Below are positions 26,069 through 36,833 of a stretch of 39,320 nucleotides of DNA, piece by piece. This DNA is from Pigoraptor chileana. Lineage: Eukaryota > Opisthokonta > Filasterea. Position 1 is the stretch's first letter. The number at the start of each line of letters is the position of its first letter. The position numbers and the translations under genes were made by a program. Location: the NCBI GenBank assembly GCA_943704495.1, contig CALSCR010002725.1:1-39320 (forward strand), read 5' to 3'. Under the pieces are notes generated by a model that saw only the letters and a program-made list of their open reading frames with translations, did not search any database and was not told the origin of the DNA.

Positions 26069-27045
26069 TCAGCGGTGTTTCTTTCCCTTGCCGCGGCTCT
26101 TTGCCTTGTCGGCAGAGCGCCGTGGATGCGAGGCCTCGCGTGCTGTGATTGTGCCTGCGGCGGTGTCATTGTACGCGACCAGCATTGCGTTTCGCGTGCG
26201 TTCAATGAGTGCGTCGACGTCCGCAGAAGCGAGTCCGGTGGTTGGCACGGGCGGGAGTGCAGTGATGACGACGCGCCCTGAGTCGAATAGCCAGTCCTTC
26301 TTGCAATAGAAGTCATGGTACTGGGAAAAGACGACGGGGACAATGGGGACCTGCGCCTGCACGGCCAAGTGGAATGCGCCCTTCTTGAAGGGAAGCATGC
26401 CTTCCTCCCGGTTGCGGGTGCCCTCCGGGAAGATCCACACGTTGCGCTGCACGCACGCACAGGAGATATGAAATGTCAGGGGGAAAGTAGAGCAGGTACA
26501 AACACAACACACAGGAGCGGCAGACGATGGGCATTTCACGAGTTCGCGTAATAGACGCGCATCCACACCTTCTTTTCCTTGATTATACGCACTGCCGTCT
26601 CCATTGCCGCCATGGCGTTCTCCTTGCGCACACGGTCGATTGAAATGTTGCCAGACAGGTAAAAGAACTGCCCAAATATGGGCATGTACAGCAATTCCTT
26701 CTTCCCAAGGACTGCGGTGTGCTCGGGCCACATGGCGGCAAGACATAGCACGTCCAGCGAGCTCTGGTGATTGCACACATAGATGCATGGGTGGGCTTTG
26801 GTGAGATTTTCGCGCCCCCGCACCTCCACGCGGACACGGAATATGAGCCGACCCAGAAAGTTGAATATCGACGCCGCAATGTTGTTGTTGGCCGTGTTAC
26901 ACGGGCGGAAAATGCCAATGATGGCGGTGGTCGCCGTCGCGATAAATACGCTCATCGCAAAGAGCGCAAGTTTGATGTGGAACTTTATGAAGCGGATCCA
27001 CGCGGGAGCAAGTTGCCGCCGCAACGCAGAGTGCGATGCCGCCAT
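26069..27045 (-). CDS. 1-acyl-sn-glycerol-3-phosphate acyltransferase (AGPAT1/2-type, PlsC family)
   Basis: Two exons (27045-26569, 26446-26069) give 284 residues, normal for the family. A membrane segment lies near residues 24-45 (LALFAMSVFIATATTAIIG). The acyltransferase motifs follow in order: NHQSSLD (about 90, the NHx4D catalytic His and Asp), then GKKELLYMPIFGQFFYLSGN and IDRVRK, then FPEGTRN (about 165, phosphate binding), and VPIVPVVFS (about 190). The C-terminus is very basic (RGKGKKHR). The enzyme adds a second acyl chain to lysophosphatidate to make phosphatidate in the ER, an early step of glycerolipid synthesis. The ATG at 27045 (gaccATGGCG) has a good context; the frame is open upstream but without another ATG. 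The intron lies between KEKK and RNVW, keeping the FPEGTRN block whole. Confidence 0.93.
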
Positions 27046-27663
27046 GGTCCGCCGATTGAAACTGACCTGACGCCACAAGAGGCACTCACTAAACACAGAG
27101 CTGTTCAGATCTATCGTCTGGCTACACACAATGTGCTTATACTAGTGCGTCACATGCGTTGTATGAATGTGAGTGAGTGAGTGTATGCGTGTGTGTGTGT
27201 GTGTGTGTGTGTGTGACTGGTTGTCCGCAGACTGCTGCCGTGATCACGCTGACGGCAATTGTTGGGGTGGGGTGAGTCCATACTCTGACAGTCGCATCCG
27301 GCCAATCAATTTGAGAATTCGCGAAAAGCAAGCGCAAATTGCCACGGATTTGAAAGAGTGGATTGGTCGTTTCTGTCAAATTGCTTCGGTCATGGGTATT
27401 TTGGTGACATGTGACTGGCGAGTAAACAATTGATTCGCAAGGATTACGCAGGTAAAGCAATCAGACAGCAGACTTTCAATAGAAATACTGGACGGCACGC
27501 GCCGTGTTAGCGAAAAGAGTAAACGACAACGACGCAGCCATGACGCAAAATTGAATAGCAATGGGACGGCGGAAAGAAGACAGACAGACAACATACGCGA
27601 CGACGCAGCGCAGCAAGAGGCGAAACAACCGCAGTTTTTCATCCGAACAGTGGATCCTTTCAT
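27046..27663. other. spacer between two minus-strand genes with a (TG)n tract
   Basis: The 618-base gap lies upstream of the acyltransferase and downstream of the next minus-strand gene. It holds a (TG)n run at about 27189-27215. Short open frames on both strands have no recognisable similarity. Confidence 0.5.
27189..27215. repeat. (TG)n microsatellite
   Basis: About 13 TG units lie about 150 bases upstream of the acyltransferase ATG. Confidence 0.95.
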
Positions 27664-29843
27664 TCAGGCGTCACCATGTGCAGATGCGTCTGAGGTTGAA
27701 GCCGCCGGCACGAGGCGAGACCGCTTTGGACTCGAATTTGCCGAGCTCTCGCCAGGCTTGATGCGCGGGGAACCATTCAGCCGTGAAGACACGGGGGACT
27801 GCGGCGCAACGCCGTCGCGCACGGGGTCTTTGGATGCGACTGGCGATGCGACGCTGGCGGGGGAGGATGCGCGCAGTCCGGTGACGTCCTGCAGCGACTT
27901 GAACTTGTCCTGGCTGCGCGACAGCTGGACCGCAAGCGACTCGCACCGAGCCTCGGCCACCTTCCGCGCGACTGCCTCCCGCCCAAGCTCCTCTCGCACG
28001 GCGGCAAGTTCTTTGCGCGCCGCCTGGAGTTCGGTGCGAACGCGTTGCACCTCCGAAGACAGCGTGCCATGGGCAGCCTCGCCCCTTGCCCGCTCGGCAG
28101 CGGCTGACTCCGCCGTCGACGCAAGCTCAAAGTCTTGAGACTGCACCTCGGCAGCAAGCCGCGCAGAGACGTACTTCTCCTGCTCAAGCTGCTGGCGCAC
28201 GCCACGCGCCTCAGAGTGCGCCTTCTCAAGCTCGCGCGCGTGATGGCGCTGGATCTCATCCATCTCTGCTCGGAACTGCTCGCGCCGAAGCACCAGCTCA
28301 TCGACCGACTTTTTCTTCTCGCGAGTCATGTCGCACAGCTGGCGGGTGGTATCCTCCAGCTGCGCCTGCAAGGACAGCCGTTCCTTCTCCGCCCGCTCAA
28401 TCGTGTTTGACAGCGCATCTGCCGCACCATCCCTCCGCAGGATCTCCAGCTCCGCCTGGGCAGCCGCAAGCTCCTCGTTGCTGCGCTTCAGTGCATCCTG
28501 AGCGCGCCCAAGCATTTCGCTGAGGCTGTCGTTCTCAGACTCCAAATGAGCGACGTCCTGCAGCATGCGCATGTGCATTGGACTGCCCTCGTATCGTCGC
28601 CGGTACTTGTTCTCCTTCACGGACCAATCGCGACGCCCGTCATCAAGAGCCAGCTCCGCCTTCTTCAGCCGTTCCTCCAACTTACCAGTCTTGTCCTTCT
28701 CGTCCTGTCAACAAAACAAATTGCAGTATCAGCACAAGCATTACAGAGAGAGGCGATTCAGGATTCTGTGTTTCAAGGCACAATATATGCGACAGACCGT
28801 ACAAAGGAATCCACCACGTCATCATCATTCAGGCAGCCCTATTGCTCCACTTTCATTTGTTTCACGAGATCTTCAAGCTTTTAGGTACAAGCCATCGACT
28901 CCAACTGCATCCGGTGAGAGACTTCACCAGATCACTGTTGACAAAAAATCACAAAGAAGACCGGGCCATCCCATGCAAAGAGGACAATACCTTCAATTTG
29001 CGTTTGAGCGAGTCGACAGACACGGCGAGCGTGCGGTTCACATCGAGTATCCGCACCCACTCAGTCTCCGCGTGCGGTCCGTCCGCAAGCGAGAGCTCGG
29101 ACTTCAGCGATTCAACCTTCTCCATGAGCACCTTTTCCCGCAACACTGACTCATGAAGGCGCTTCTGTAGGCTCTCCGTGCGCAGGCGGCATTGGCGCTG
29201 GTGACCACAGGGCAGTTCGTCGCGTCGGGATGCAGGCGACTGGCGCCCCCCGGGCACAGCGGCAACCGCGGCCGCAGACACCGACGCTGCCGTCACTGCC
29301 GACAAAGCACCCCCCATGTAATCACTCCCACCTCGATATGCCTCAATGATCGCCTCCAAGCTCTTGACATACGTCAGTGCCATCTCTTTTGCCGCACGCT
29401 CCTCCCGCAGTTGCCGCTCGATGAGGCCGTTGCTCGCCGCAAGGTTCCGTTCGCCGTCAACAAAAGATGCGTGACTGTTGCTGCTGGCATCGTTATCGCT
29501 GCCGGCGCAAGTTTGAAATTCTGTCAGACGCAGACGGAAGAATTGCAAACATGCGCGTACGGAGTATGAAACGGTTGCAGTGTACCCACCCTAACAGCCC
29601 GTCCAGCTCCGATTGAGTCAATGAAGCCCTCGGATCCTTGTGCTCTCGAGTATGCTCATGCGGGTGGTGAGGTGACGAGTGCGGGCGGGGCGAGAGTGGC
29701 CGGGATGTGTGTGTGTTGGGGCGCGGCGACAGGCGCCCGTCAGACTGTTGCGAATCCATGCTTACGTTAAGGCGGAACCCAGAGCCAGGCACAGAGTGCG
29801 ACTGAGTCCACGCGCGCTCCTTGCGGGCGCCGGAGTCTCCCAT
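27664..29843 (-). CDS. coiled-coil protein, family unknown
   Basis: Three exons (29843-29590, 29498-28991, 28704-27664) give about 600 residues. The first 85 are Ser/Pro/His-rich (RPHSSPHHPHEHTREH) and look disordered. From about residue 95 heptad-rich helix prevails: LIERQLREERAAKEM, then after a Gly/Ala/Val-rich gap SLQKRLHESVLREKVLMEKV, then a nearly unbroken coiled coil of about 240 residues in the last exon (KAELALDDGRRDW to SRSQDKFKSLQDV). The last 70 residues are Ser/Pro-rich with basic SPKRSRLV. No enzyme motif or known family is visible; a centrosomal, ciliary or Golgi-scaffold role would be typical of such proteins but is not shown. The first junction was chosen (29590 to 29498) because it alone of the nearby donor and acceptor choices avoids stops. 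The start is the first ATG in the frame. Confidence 0.7.
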
Positions 29844-30626
29844 TGTGGAAGACAGCCCCCCAACGCTTCCGCAGTGCCCACGAATCCCCCTGTGTGCTTT
29901 TGCTTTGGCTTCACACCACACGGCACACAAGGCTCACACTCGGCCAGTGCCGACACGGCGGTGCGAGCGACGCAGAGGCGCACAACACAGGTACTTACAC
30001 GGCGATGCTGCAACAACTCGACTGCATCACACAAGAGTTGAAGGGGTCTTTGTCGTCTCTCCGCACTTCTGGTGATATGATATACTGTTATTGTCTCGTG
30101 GTCGTGTCGGGTCTGCAACAAATTGGTCGCTGACTTTGCGGGTGAAAGTGGAATGCAGCCTGAACTCACCCGAGGCATTTAGCCTGCGATGCACCCACAA
30201 TTTGCACAGATTTATGCCAAATTAGCAAATCGGGGGGCTCGGTTAAGATTCAAAATTTGAAAATGGAGTCCGCGTTTTTGCCTCGTAAAATTAATTTGAA
30301 AATGAGGCAAGATATTGGCCATAAATTAGCGCATATGCGAGTTTGTCTAGCCGGGTGCGAGACCAGCTGACTGCTGACTTCATCCCTGGTCTCACAGACA
30401 GACGCACACACACACCGGTTGTTTCAGGATGGAGCACATCGTGCACTCTACAGCCCGACAAGGGCGCAACGGATAATTTCTTGCATTTCGGCCATATTAT
30501 AGCGACTACAACTTCTGAATAGCACTCTATTGTGAAATTGTGGCATCAGAATTGTAACATCTGCCGTAACGACAGCGCCCCAATCGTTTGTTACTCGCAC
30601 CCCCTTTTGCCCTCCATACATTGAGA
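29844..30626. other. divergent promoter region of the coiled-coil gene and RCC1
   Basis: The 783-base gap has an AT-rich core (30200-30350). There the 12-mer AATTTGAAAATG occurs twice (30254-30265 and 30293-30304), and TTGCCTC at 30278-30284 pairs with GAGGCAA at 30304-30310. GCCAAATTAGC and GCCATAAATTAGC also occur in it. These could be promoter elements. No gene is seen. Confidence 0.45.
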
Positions 30627-32331
30627 ATGACGGCGCGAAAGAGCGCACGCACTGGCTCTGCATCTGCAGCAGTGTCCGATGCCCCCACGGACAAAGCACC
30701 CTCGCCCGCACGGCCCGCCAGGAAACGCGGCCGCTCGGAAAGTGAGGGCGACGCCCACGCTGACCTGCCCGCGGCGAAGAAGGGAGCACGAACAAAGCAT
30801 GAGGAGAAGCAGCCGTCACATGCTCCCGCACCCGCACTCGCACATGATCGCACAGATGAGCATGCGCGTCCACTGCATGCGCTTGGCGAGGTCCTTGTGT
30901 GCGGCATGAACGAGTGTGGACAGCTCGGCATCCCGGGAAGCACGTCCTTCAAGAGGCTCAAGACCGTCCCTGGATTGCCTAAGGCGCGCGCCATTGCCGC
31001 TGGCGGCATGCATACTGTCGCAGCGTGCCAAGATGGAAAGGTGGGACAGTTCGTTGTGTTTGTAACATTTACTTCTGCATGTGATTGAAGTGACTTATTT
31101 AGCTATTTGAGCACTCTGTTGAAGCACAATCTCAAGTGTTTGCAACCGACTGCAGGTATACTCGTGGGGTGTAAATGATGAGGGTGCACTGGGCCGTCCG
31201 AGTGATGCCGACAACGAGGATAAGCCTTTCCCGATTGAGGGGCTTGATGCCCATGCCATTGTCGCCGTGGTCGCGGGCGACAGCCACAGTGCAGTGCTTA
31301 CGGCCCGCGGCGAGCTGTTCGCTTGGGGAACCTTCCGGGTATGTGCTGCTGTGTTGGGTATTGCGTGTATTTACTCACACTTCAGACGTTTACGAGTGTG
31401 TGCAATGCTGATCATGGACTCGTTGGCTGTACGCGCAACATGACTGCAGGACGCGAATGGCGTGATGGGATTCAGTGTTGACACGCACATCCAGGCGACG
31501 CCGCGGCTAGTGTACCCCGTGCCAGGGCACCCCGCCGATCCGCTGGTGAAGGTGGCGAGCGGGTGCAGCCACATTGCGGGTCTTACCGCGTCTGGCCAGG
31601 TGGTCACGTGGGGCTCGTGTGAGCAGGGGCAGCTTGGGCGCACGGGCAGCAAGGTCCCCGCGCGCCGACTGAAGGAGACACTGCTCGTCCCACATCCCGT
31701 CGACCTCTCCCGGTGCATCAAGAGGGGCTCTTCCGCACGCCCCTCGGCCGTTGCATGCGGAAATTACCACACTCTCGTCCTATACGATGACAAGTGCATC
31801 TCGTTTGGCCTCAACAATCACGGGCAGTGCGGAGTCGCAACAAAGGACACCATCATCTACGCACCTCGCACTGTGGAGCTATCGGGGGAGAAGCCTGTCG
31901 GCGCAGCTGGTGGACTGCACCACTCGCTGCTTGTTGCAGAGAGCGGCAAACTGTTCAGTTGTGGTAACGGTGTGTATGGACGACTCGGCCTGGGTGACGC
32001 TAATGACCGCACTGAGTTTACGCACGTGGAGCGCCTGTCCGATTCGAAGGTGGTGAGCGTGTCGTGTGGTGTGTGTGCGTCATATGCAGTCTCAGCGGAT
32101 GGCAAGGCCTTTTCGTGGGGCATGGGCGAGGGTGGGATGCTGGGACTTGGGGACGAGGATGACAGGGAGACCCCCGAGCGCATCGAGGGGCGTGAACTGG
32201 AGCGCCCCGGCAGCAAGGTGCTGTTTGTGTCTGCCGGTGGACAACACACAATTGTCGTTGTCGATCGGCCTCCGGCGTCAGAAGGAGCAGCGAGCGCACC
32301 GCAGACACCAGTGGCGCCCGCCAAGCCGTGA
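30627..32331 (+). CDS. RCC1: RCC1, chromatin-bound guanine-nucleotide exchange factor for Ran
   Basis: Three exons (30627-31040, 31156-31338, 31450-32331) give 492 residues. An N-terminal tail of about 80 residues is basic and Ser/Ala-rich with nuclear-localisation-like PARKRGRSESE and AAKKGARTK. Seven-blade RCC1 repeats follow: VLVCGMNECGQLG, AAGGMHTVAACQDGKV, YSWGVNDEGALGR, VAGDSHSAVLT, VVTWGSCEQGQLGR, ACGNYHTLVL, GLNNHGQCG, CGNGVYGRLGLGD, FSWGMGEGGMLGLGD and SAGGQHTIVV. The order and blade edges match animal RCC1 itself, not merely an RCC1-repeat protein, including the DANGVMG loop of blade 3. RCC1 loads Ran with GTP on chromatin and so sets the direction of nuclear transport and spindle assembly. 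The tail is longer than in human RCC1 (421 residues overall). Divergent from the coiled-coil gene. Confidence 0.96.
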
Positions 32332-33323
32332 AAATGCGGCGTGCGTGCGTGCTTGTGAATGTGGTGTGTGATGTGACCCTTGCATGTACTGCGCGTATGT
32401 GGGTGCCCCGTGTCGCGGGTTCGCCTGAAAGCACGTCGGTGTGTGCAGTGTTTGTGGTAATGTGCGTGCTGCGCCGCGTTCTGTAGAATAGAATATGCTC
32501 GCGCGCTTTGCAAATCAGACATGTGATTTGAGCTTGCAAGTTCCATTAGATTCCGCCTTCAATGCATTATACTTGATTGTGGTGTGCGTAAGGGTGGTTA
32601 CGAAGATTATTGGCAAACAGCACGTCATTGCGTGGATTCAGCACACTGAGCAGGTTGATTTTACACACAAAGTGCATTTATTGAGGTGGTTGTTGCCCGC
32701 TGAATTGTTGGTGCGGTCTGCCGCGGCTGCGTTGCAAAAAGAAAGCAAGCGAGCAATTAATAGAAGGAAAAGCATATACGCCACTGGAAACGGGCCGACA
32801 CAAGACACGTGAAAGTCGAGGCAGGCCAGAGTAGCCAGGCAGCGCACCAGTCTTGCTCCTCACAGTAACATGCATCCACGGACGGGAGACATGTATCTTA
32901 AAGAGCGATATTCATGAGAATGCACACAAGTACAGATGCCCAGATCACACACTTTCATAATGAAAAACCTACCAAATGCTTATATCTAATGCCGTGTTAA
33001 AAGTGACCAAAGAGCAAAGAGGCAAAGAGGAATAGGATTAATATTGTTTTTGAACTCGACCACGTGTTAAAAATGTAGAAGTATAGTTGGGGACGTCATC
33101 AGACTATCAGTTGGTGAGGTCACTGATACGTCATATGCGAAAAACTAGAAAAACTGCCACCCGAGCAACTTGACTTCTGAGCTTATATTGTTGGCGTATT
33201 CAGTCGGTTCATTTATGCACACAACACTGACAACGAACGGAGGAAACAAAAGCGGTTTGCATGGCGAGTGTGACTTGTATTCTGTAGTCTGCGCTGCAAC
33301 AGGGCAACAGGACTCGACCTGGA
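32332..33323. other. intergenic, 1 kb, no confident gene
   Basis: This lies between RCC1 and COG6, both on the plus strand. A 105-codon ATG-started open frame at 32495-32812 has no recognisable similarity and its base composition is unlike the neighbours' exons. The 32900-33150 part is AT-rich. No RNA gene or repeat was recognised. Confidence 0.5.
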
Positions 33324-36300
33324 ATGGCCGCGACCGCCCGCAGCACGGCACCGGCGGCGTCCGTGGCGTCTGCGTTGGCAGGGCCCTCTCACTCGCCCTC
33401 GCCGCAGCCGGGTGGGGCAGACGGCCCCGGGGGTGATGCGTCGCTGTTAGGTGGTCACCAGGCGCAGAACAACCCCCTTGCGCGCAAACTCAACAAGATT
33501 CTGAACACGCGCCTCGAGCATGACAAGGTATGGTGTGGTGTGCCGGGTGAAAAGCTGCGCCGTGCGTCTGCACCCGAGCGAATTTGTCTTGGCTACTGTC
33601 TCATGCCTCTTTCAATCTGCGTTGCTTTATAAGCCACTGTATGCTGACATCCCGCGATACATGCTCATAATGCATCTTGATTTGGTGGGATCAGGACGTG
33701 CTGGAGGCCCTGCGCGGTCTCTCATCGTTTTTCACCGAAAACACTCTCAAGGCACGTCGTAACCTTCGCGGTGACATTGAAAGACGCAGTCTCGCCATTA
33801 ACCGTGAATTTTTGGATGCGTTCCGCCTTTTGAACGAGGAGCTTGACACTGTGCACTCGCATGTGTCTGCGATGGGCGAGTGTTGTCGCGAGATGGCCTC
33901 GCGTTTATCCGTGGCCCGCGAGCAGACTGTGGATCTGATCCAACAGACGAACAACATGACGGCAGAAACAAAGCGCATCCACATTCGCACTCAGGTCATT
34001 AATGCGTTTCTTGCCCGATTCCAGCTCACGCCTGCCGAGGCGCAGGTGATTCATGGCGGGGATGACATCGGCCGCGAGTTTTTCGACGCACTGCGGCGTG
34101 TTCGGCAGATCCATGCCGACTGCAAGCTGCTTCTGCGCACGAACCACCAGCGGGCGGGTCTTGAGCTAATGGAGCGGATGGCAATGCATCTGGAGGCCGC
34201 GTACGAGAGGCTCTACCGGTGGGCGCAGCGCGAGTGTCGCGCCCTCGGCAGGGACGCCCCAGATGTACCGCCCGTTCTACGAAACGCCCTGGCCGCGCTG
34301 TCTGATCGGCCCGTGCTTTACAAGTACTGTCTTGACGAGCTTGCGCAGACGCGACGGATTGCCGTGCAGCGGTGCTTTCTCGACGCCCTGGCGCGTGGCG
34401 GACCCGGGGGGCTCCCGCGCCCGATTGAGCTGCACTCGCACGACCCCCCGCGCTATGTGGGCGACATGCTTGCGTGGCTGCACCAGGCGGCGGCCTCCGA
34501 GCGCGAGCTCCTAGAGGGGCTTCTGGGCGCGACTACGCAAGCGGCGGCGGGCCAGCGGTCGAGGGCAATGTCGCGCCAAGTGTCCGGGTCTGCCGTGCAA
34601 GGACCGGCGGGTGCACTGCCGAGTGCGGGGCCTGAGCAGGGCGGCGAGGCGTCCCCACAGCAGCCGCAGCAGCCCTCAAACCGCGCGTCGTCGGCATCCG
34701 TATCAATTATAGCCGACGACGAAACGTCGGTGCCTGTCATGCTGGATAAGATCATGGAGGGCGGTTGCAGGCCATTCAAGGTTCGTGGCTCGTGGATTAA
34801 TGCACAGCGAAGAGATCCTCCTATTGCTTATGTATGCGCCGATGGGCTCGTTTTAATGATAAATGTGTGTGCATTGACGTTTGCATTGCGAGCAGATGCG
34901 AGTGGAGCAGGTCATCAACGCAGAGACTGAGATTGTCGTGTGCTGCCGTGTGGCCAGTCTCCTTCATTTCTATGGCGACACAATCGGAGTGCTCACCGGC
35001 CCGAAATCCCCTCTTGTTGCAACCATTGAAGAGTAAGCGCACACTCCGCCCCATTTCGTCGCCTTCATCAGCGCAGCCTGTGCTTCTCTCATTGTAGTTC
35101 CATTAGCTGCAGTAGCCACTCAACCACTTTGCGGCCGCCTTAGCCTGATTTCCACGTTTGCATCCTCACGTCGTCTGTGTTCAGGACAAAGACGCTGGCG
35201 CTGAAGATATTCTTCGATTCACTCAACCTCCAAACGAGCCGGCACGTGATCAACATGGAGGCGCCCAGCCAGGATCTTCTTCCGCAAGACTCTTTCAAGG
35301 CGGTGCTTGCGCTGCTGGTGAGAGTGATATGCGTGTACATGACGTCACGCACACACACTGCCCGCCCAACCACATCCCTCCCGCCGCCACAACTCTTCAT
35401 GCACGAATCTCATTAAAATCTTATGATGCACAGCGAGACGTCCTCGCCTGCCAGGACGCTTCTCTCGTCCCTGCGGAGGCGGCGCGGAAGCAGTTTGTGG
35501 GGATCTTGTCGGCCACGGTAGACCCGCTGCTGCAGGCAGTGCAGCTCGCGGCCTCGCAGCTGCCTCGCGCGTCGGCTGCTGTCCTGACAGTCAATTGCAT
35601 GTATGCGCTGCAGGTGCGTGCTGTTTGTGCGTTGGCCTCCGTGCCCCCTCTGTCGCAATTTTCGCCTTGGTGCCCCTTTACTCGGAATGACTAGGCCTGC
35701 ATATCTTGTGGTTATTGTCCTCGTTCTTGTTTCAGACCACCCTCGCACTTTACGATTTCACTGCGGAGCGCGTTGAGCGACTGGAGGAGCAGATCGAGTC
35801 GATGGTTGACACACTGGTGCACGAGCAGGTGTGTGTTTGGAGGGTGCTCTGCTCTGTCTGTCTGGCGGTTCCTTCTCCACTTTCGATCCCTCCTAACCCA
35901 CTGTCACAGTGACTGTCTCGCGTCAGTGTCTCTTCGTGCCTATGTATACATTCCTTAAGACAACAACTGAAATCCCACCACTCTACAAGATATACATGCG
36001 TGTGTGTGTGTGCGTGTGTTGACTTGCAATGCACCGCATTTGCCCACTGATTAACGCTCTGCGCAGGCGGCAATGATTTTGTCAAAGTCTGGCCTGTCAG
36101 CCAAGTTGCAATCCCTCCAATCACGTGATCCCACGGTGAGTCATGGCGATGGGCCTTGTCTGCCTTGTTCGCTTCCCTTCCCCAGTGGTATCCCACTCAC
36201 AATATCCACGTGATCCGCGTGGTGCGCACCCAGTAACACCATGCATGGGGCGCTGTTACTGCGTTTCCTTTAACGCACCTACTGCCTCTACCACTCTTTC

Positions 36301-36598
36301 GCTTGTCTCCTAGGTACCGCTGTCGTCTGTCGTCGGCATGGACGGTGCATCACTGCGGAGTGCCATGGCGGCATTCGGGGCTGTCGTGTCTTCACCGGAC
36401 CCTCCGCGGCTCCCGCAGTGCGACCGCCTGACGAGTGCCAGGCTCAGGACACGGATACCAAAGGAGGCTGCAGGGCTTGTCGTGGCAGCATATGCCTCCC
36501 TCCACGCCGCCATCTCAGACCCGTCTAACGGATACGGGGACCCCCAGTCGATTGTCTTCAGGCCACCAGAGCAGGTCAGATTGCTCATTGGCAGCTGA
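33324..36598 (+). CDS. COG6: COG6, subunit of the conserved oligomeric Golgi tethering complex
   Basis: Eight exons (33324-33527, 33695-34780, 34896-35032, 35185-35317, 35434-35613, 35736-35828, 36067-36135, 36314-36598) give about 728 residues. The match to animal COG6 is long and close: [115 protein letters not shown] and [14 protein letters not shown]. An N-terminal leader of about 50 residues is Ala/Ser/Pro-rich. An insert rich in Gln, Ser, Ala and Pro lies between the [17 protein letters not shown] block and CRPFKV and accounts for most of the extra length over human COG6 (657). The COG complex tethers vesicles in retrograde traffic within the Golgi. The start ATG is the first in the frame. 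It converges with the UFD2 gene, with 235 bases between the stops. Confidence 0.97.
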
Positions 36599-36833
36599 AG
36601 CGGGAAATTCAACTATATAAAATGAAACAAAGACATGTTTACTGCGTGTAATGTTTGATGATCAATGTGCATGGAGAGCGGGAGAGAGAACAACTTGCAC
36701 AACAAGCGATAGCCCATCGATCCAACGCAAGCGTGAACTCAAAAGTGAGGCCATCACATCACAGGCATAGACCGAATCAATTCAAGCAGCTTTATTCTGT
36801 TCCGCGGTGGATCGGAGTGCTCCGCGTGTTTTG
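36599..36833. other. short convergent 3' spacer (COG6 / UFD2)
   Basis: Only 235 bases separate the two stop codons, so the two 3' untranslated regions may overlap. Nothing else was recognised. Confidence 0.6.

Noticed and set aside
28680-28704. Strong donor-like GTAAGT just inside the last exon of the gene at 27664-29843
   Set aside because: Reading through it gives an unbroken heptad pattern (DEKDKTGKLEERLKKAEL) in phase with the upstream exon, so an intron here is not needed.
32495-32812. 105-codon ATG-started open frame between RCC1 and COG6
   Set aside because: No similarity, lower GC than neighbouring exons, and no splice or promoter context; a chance frame is more likely.
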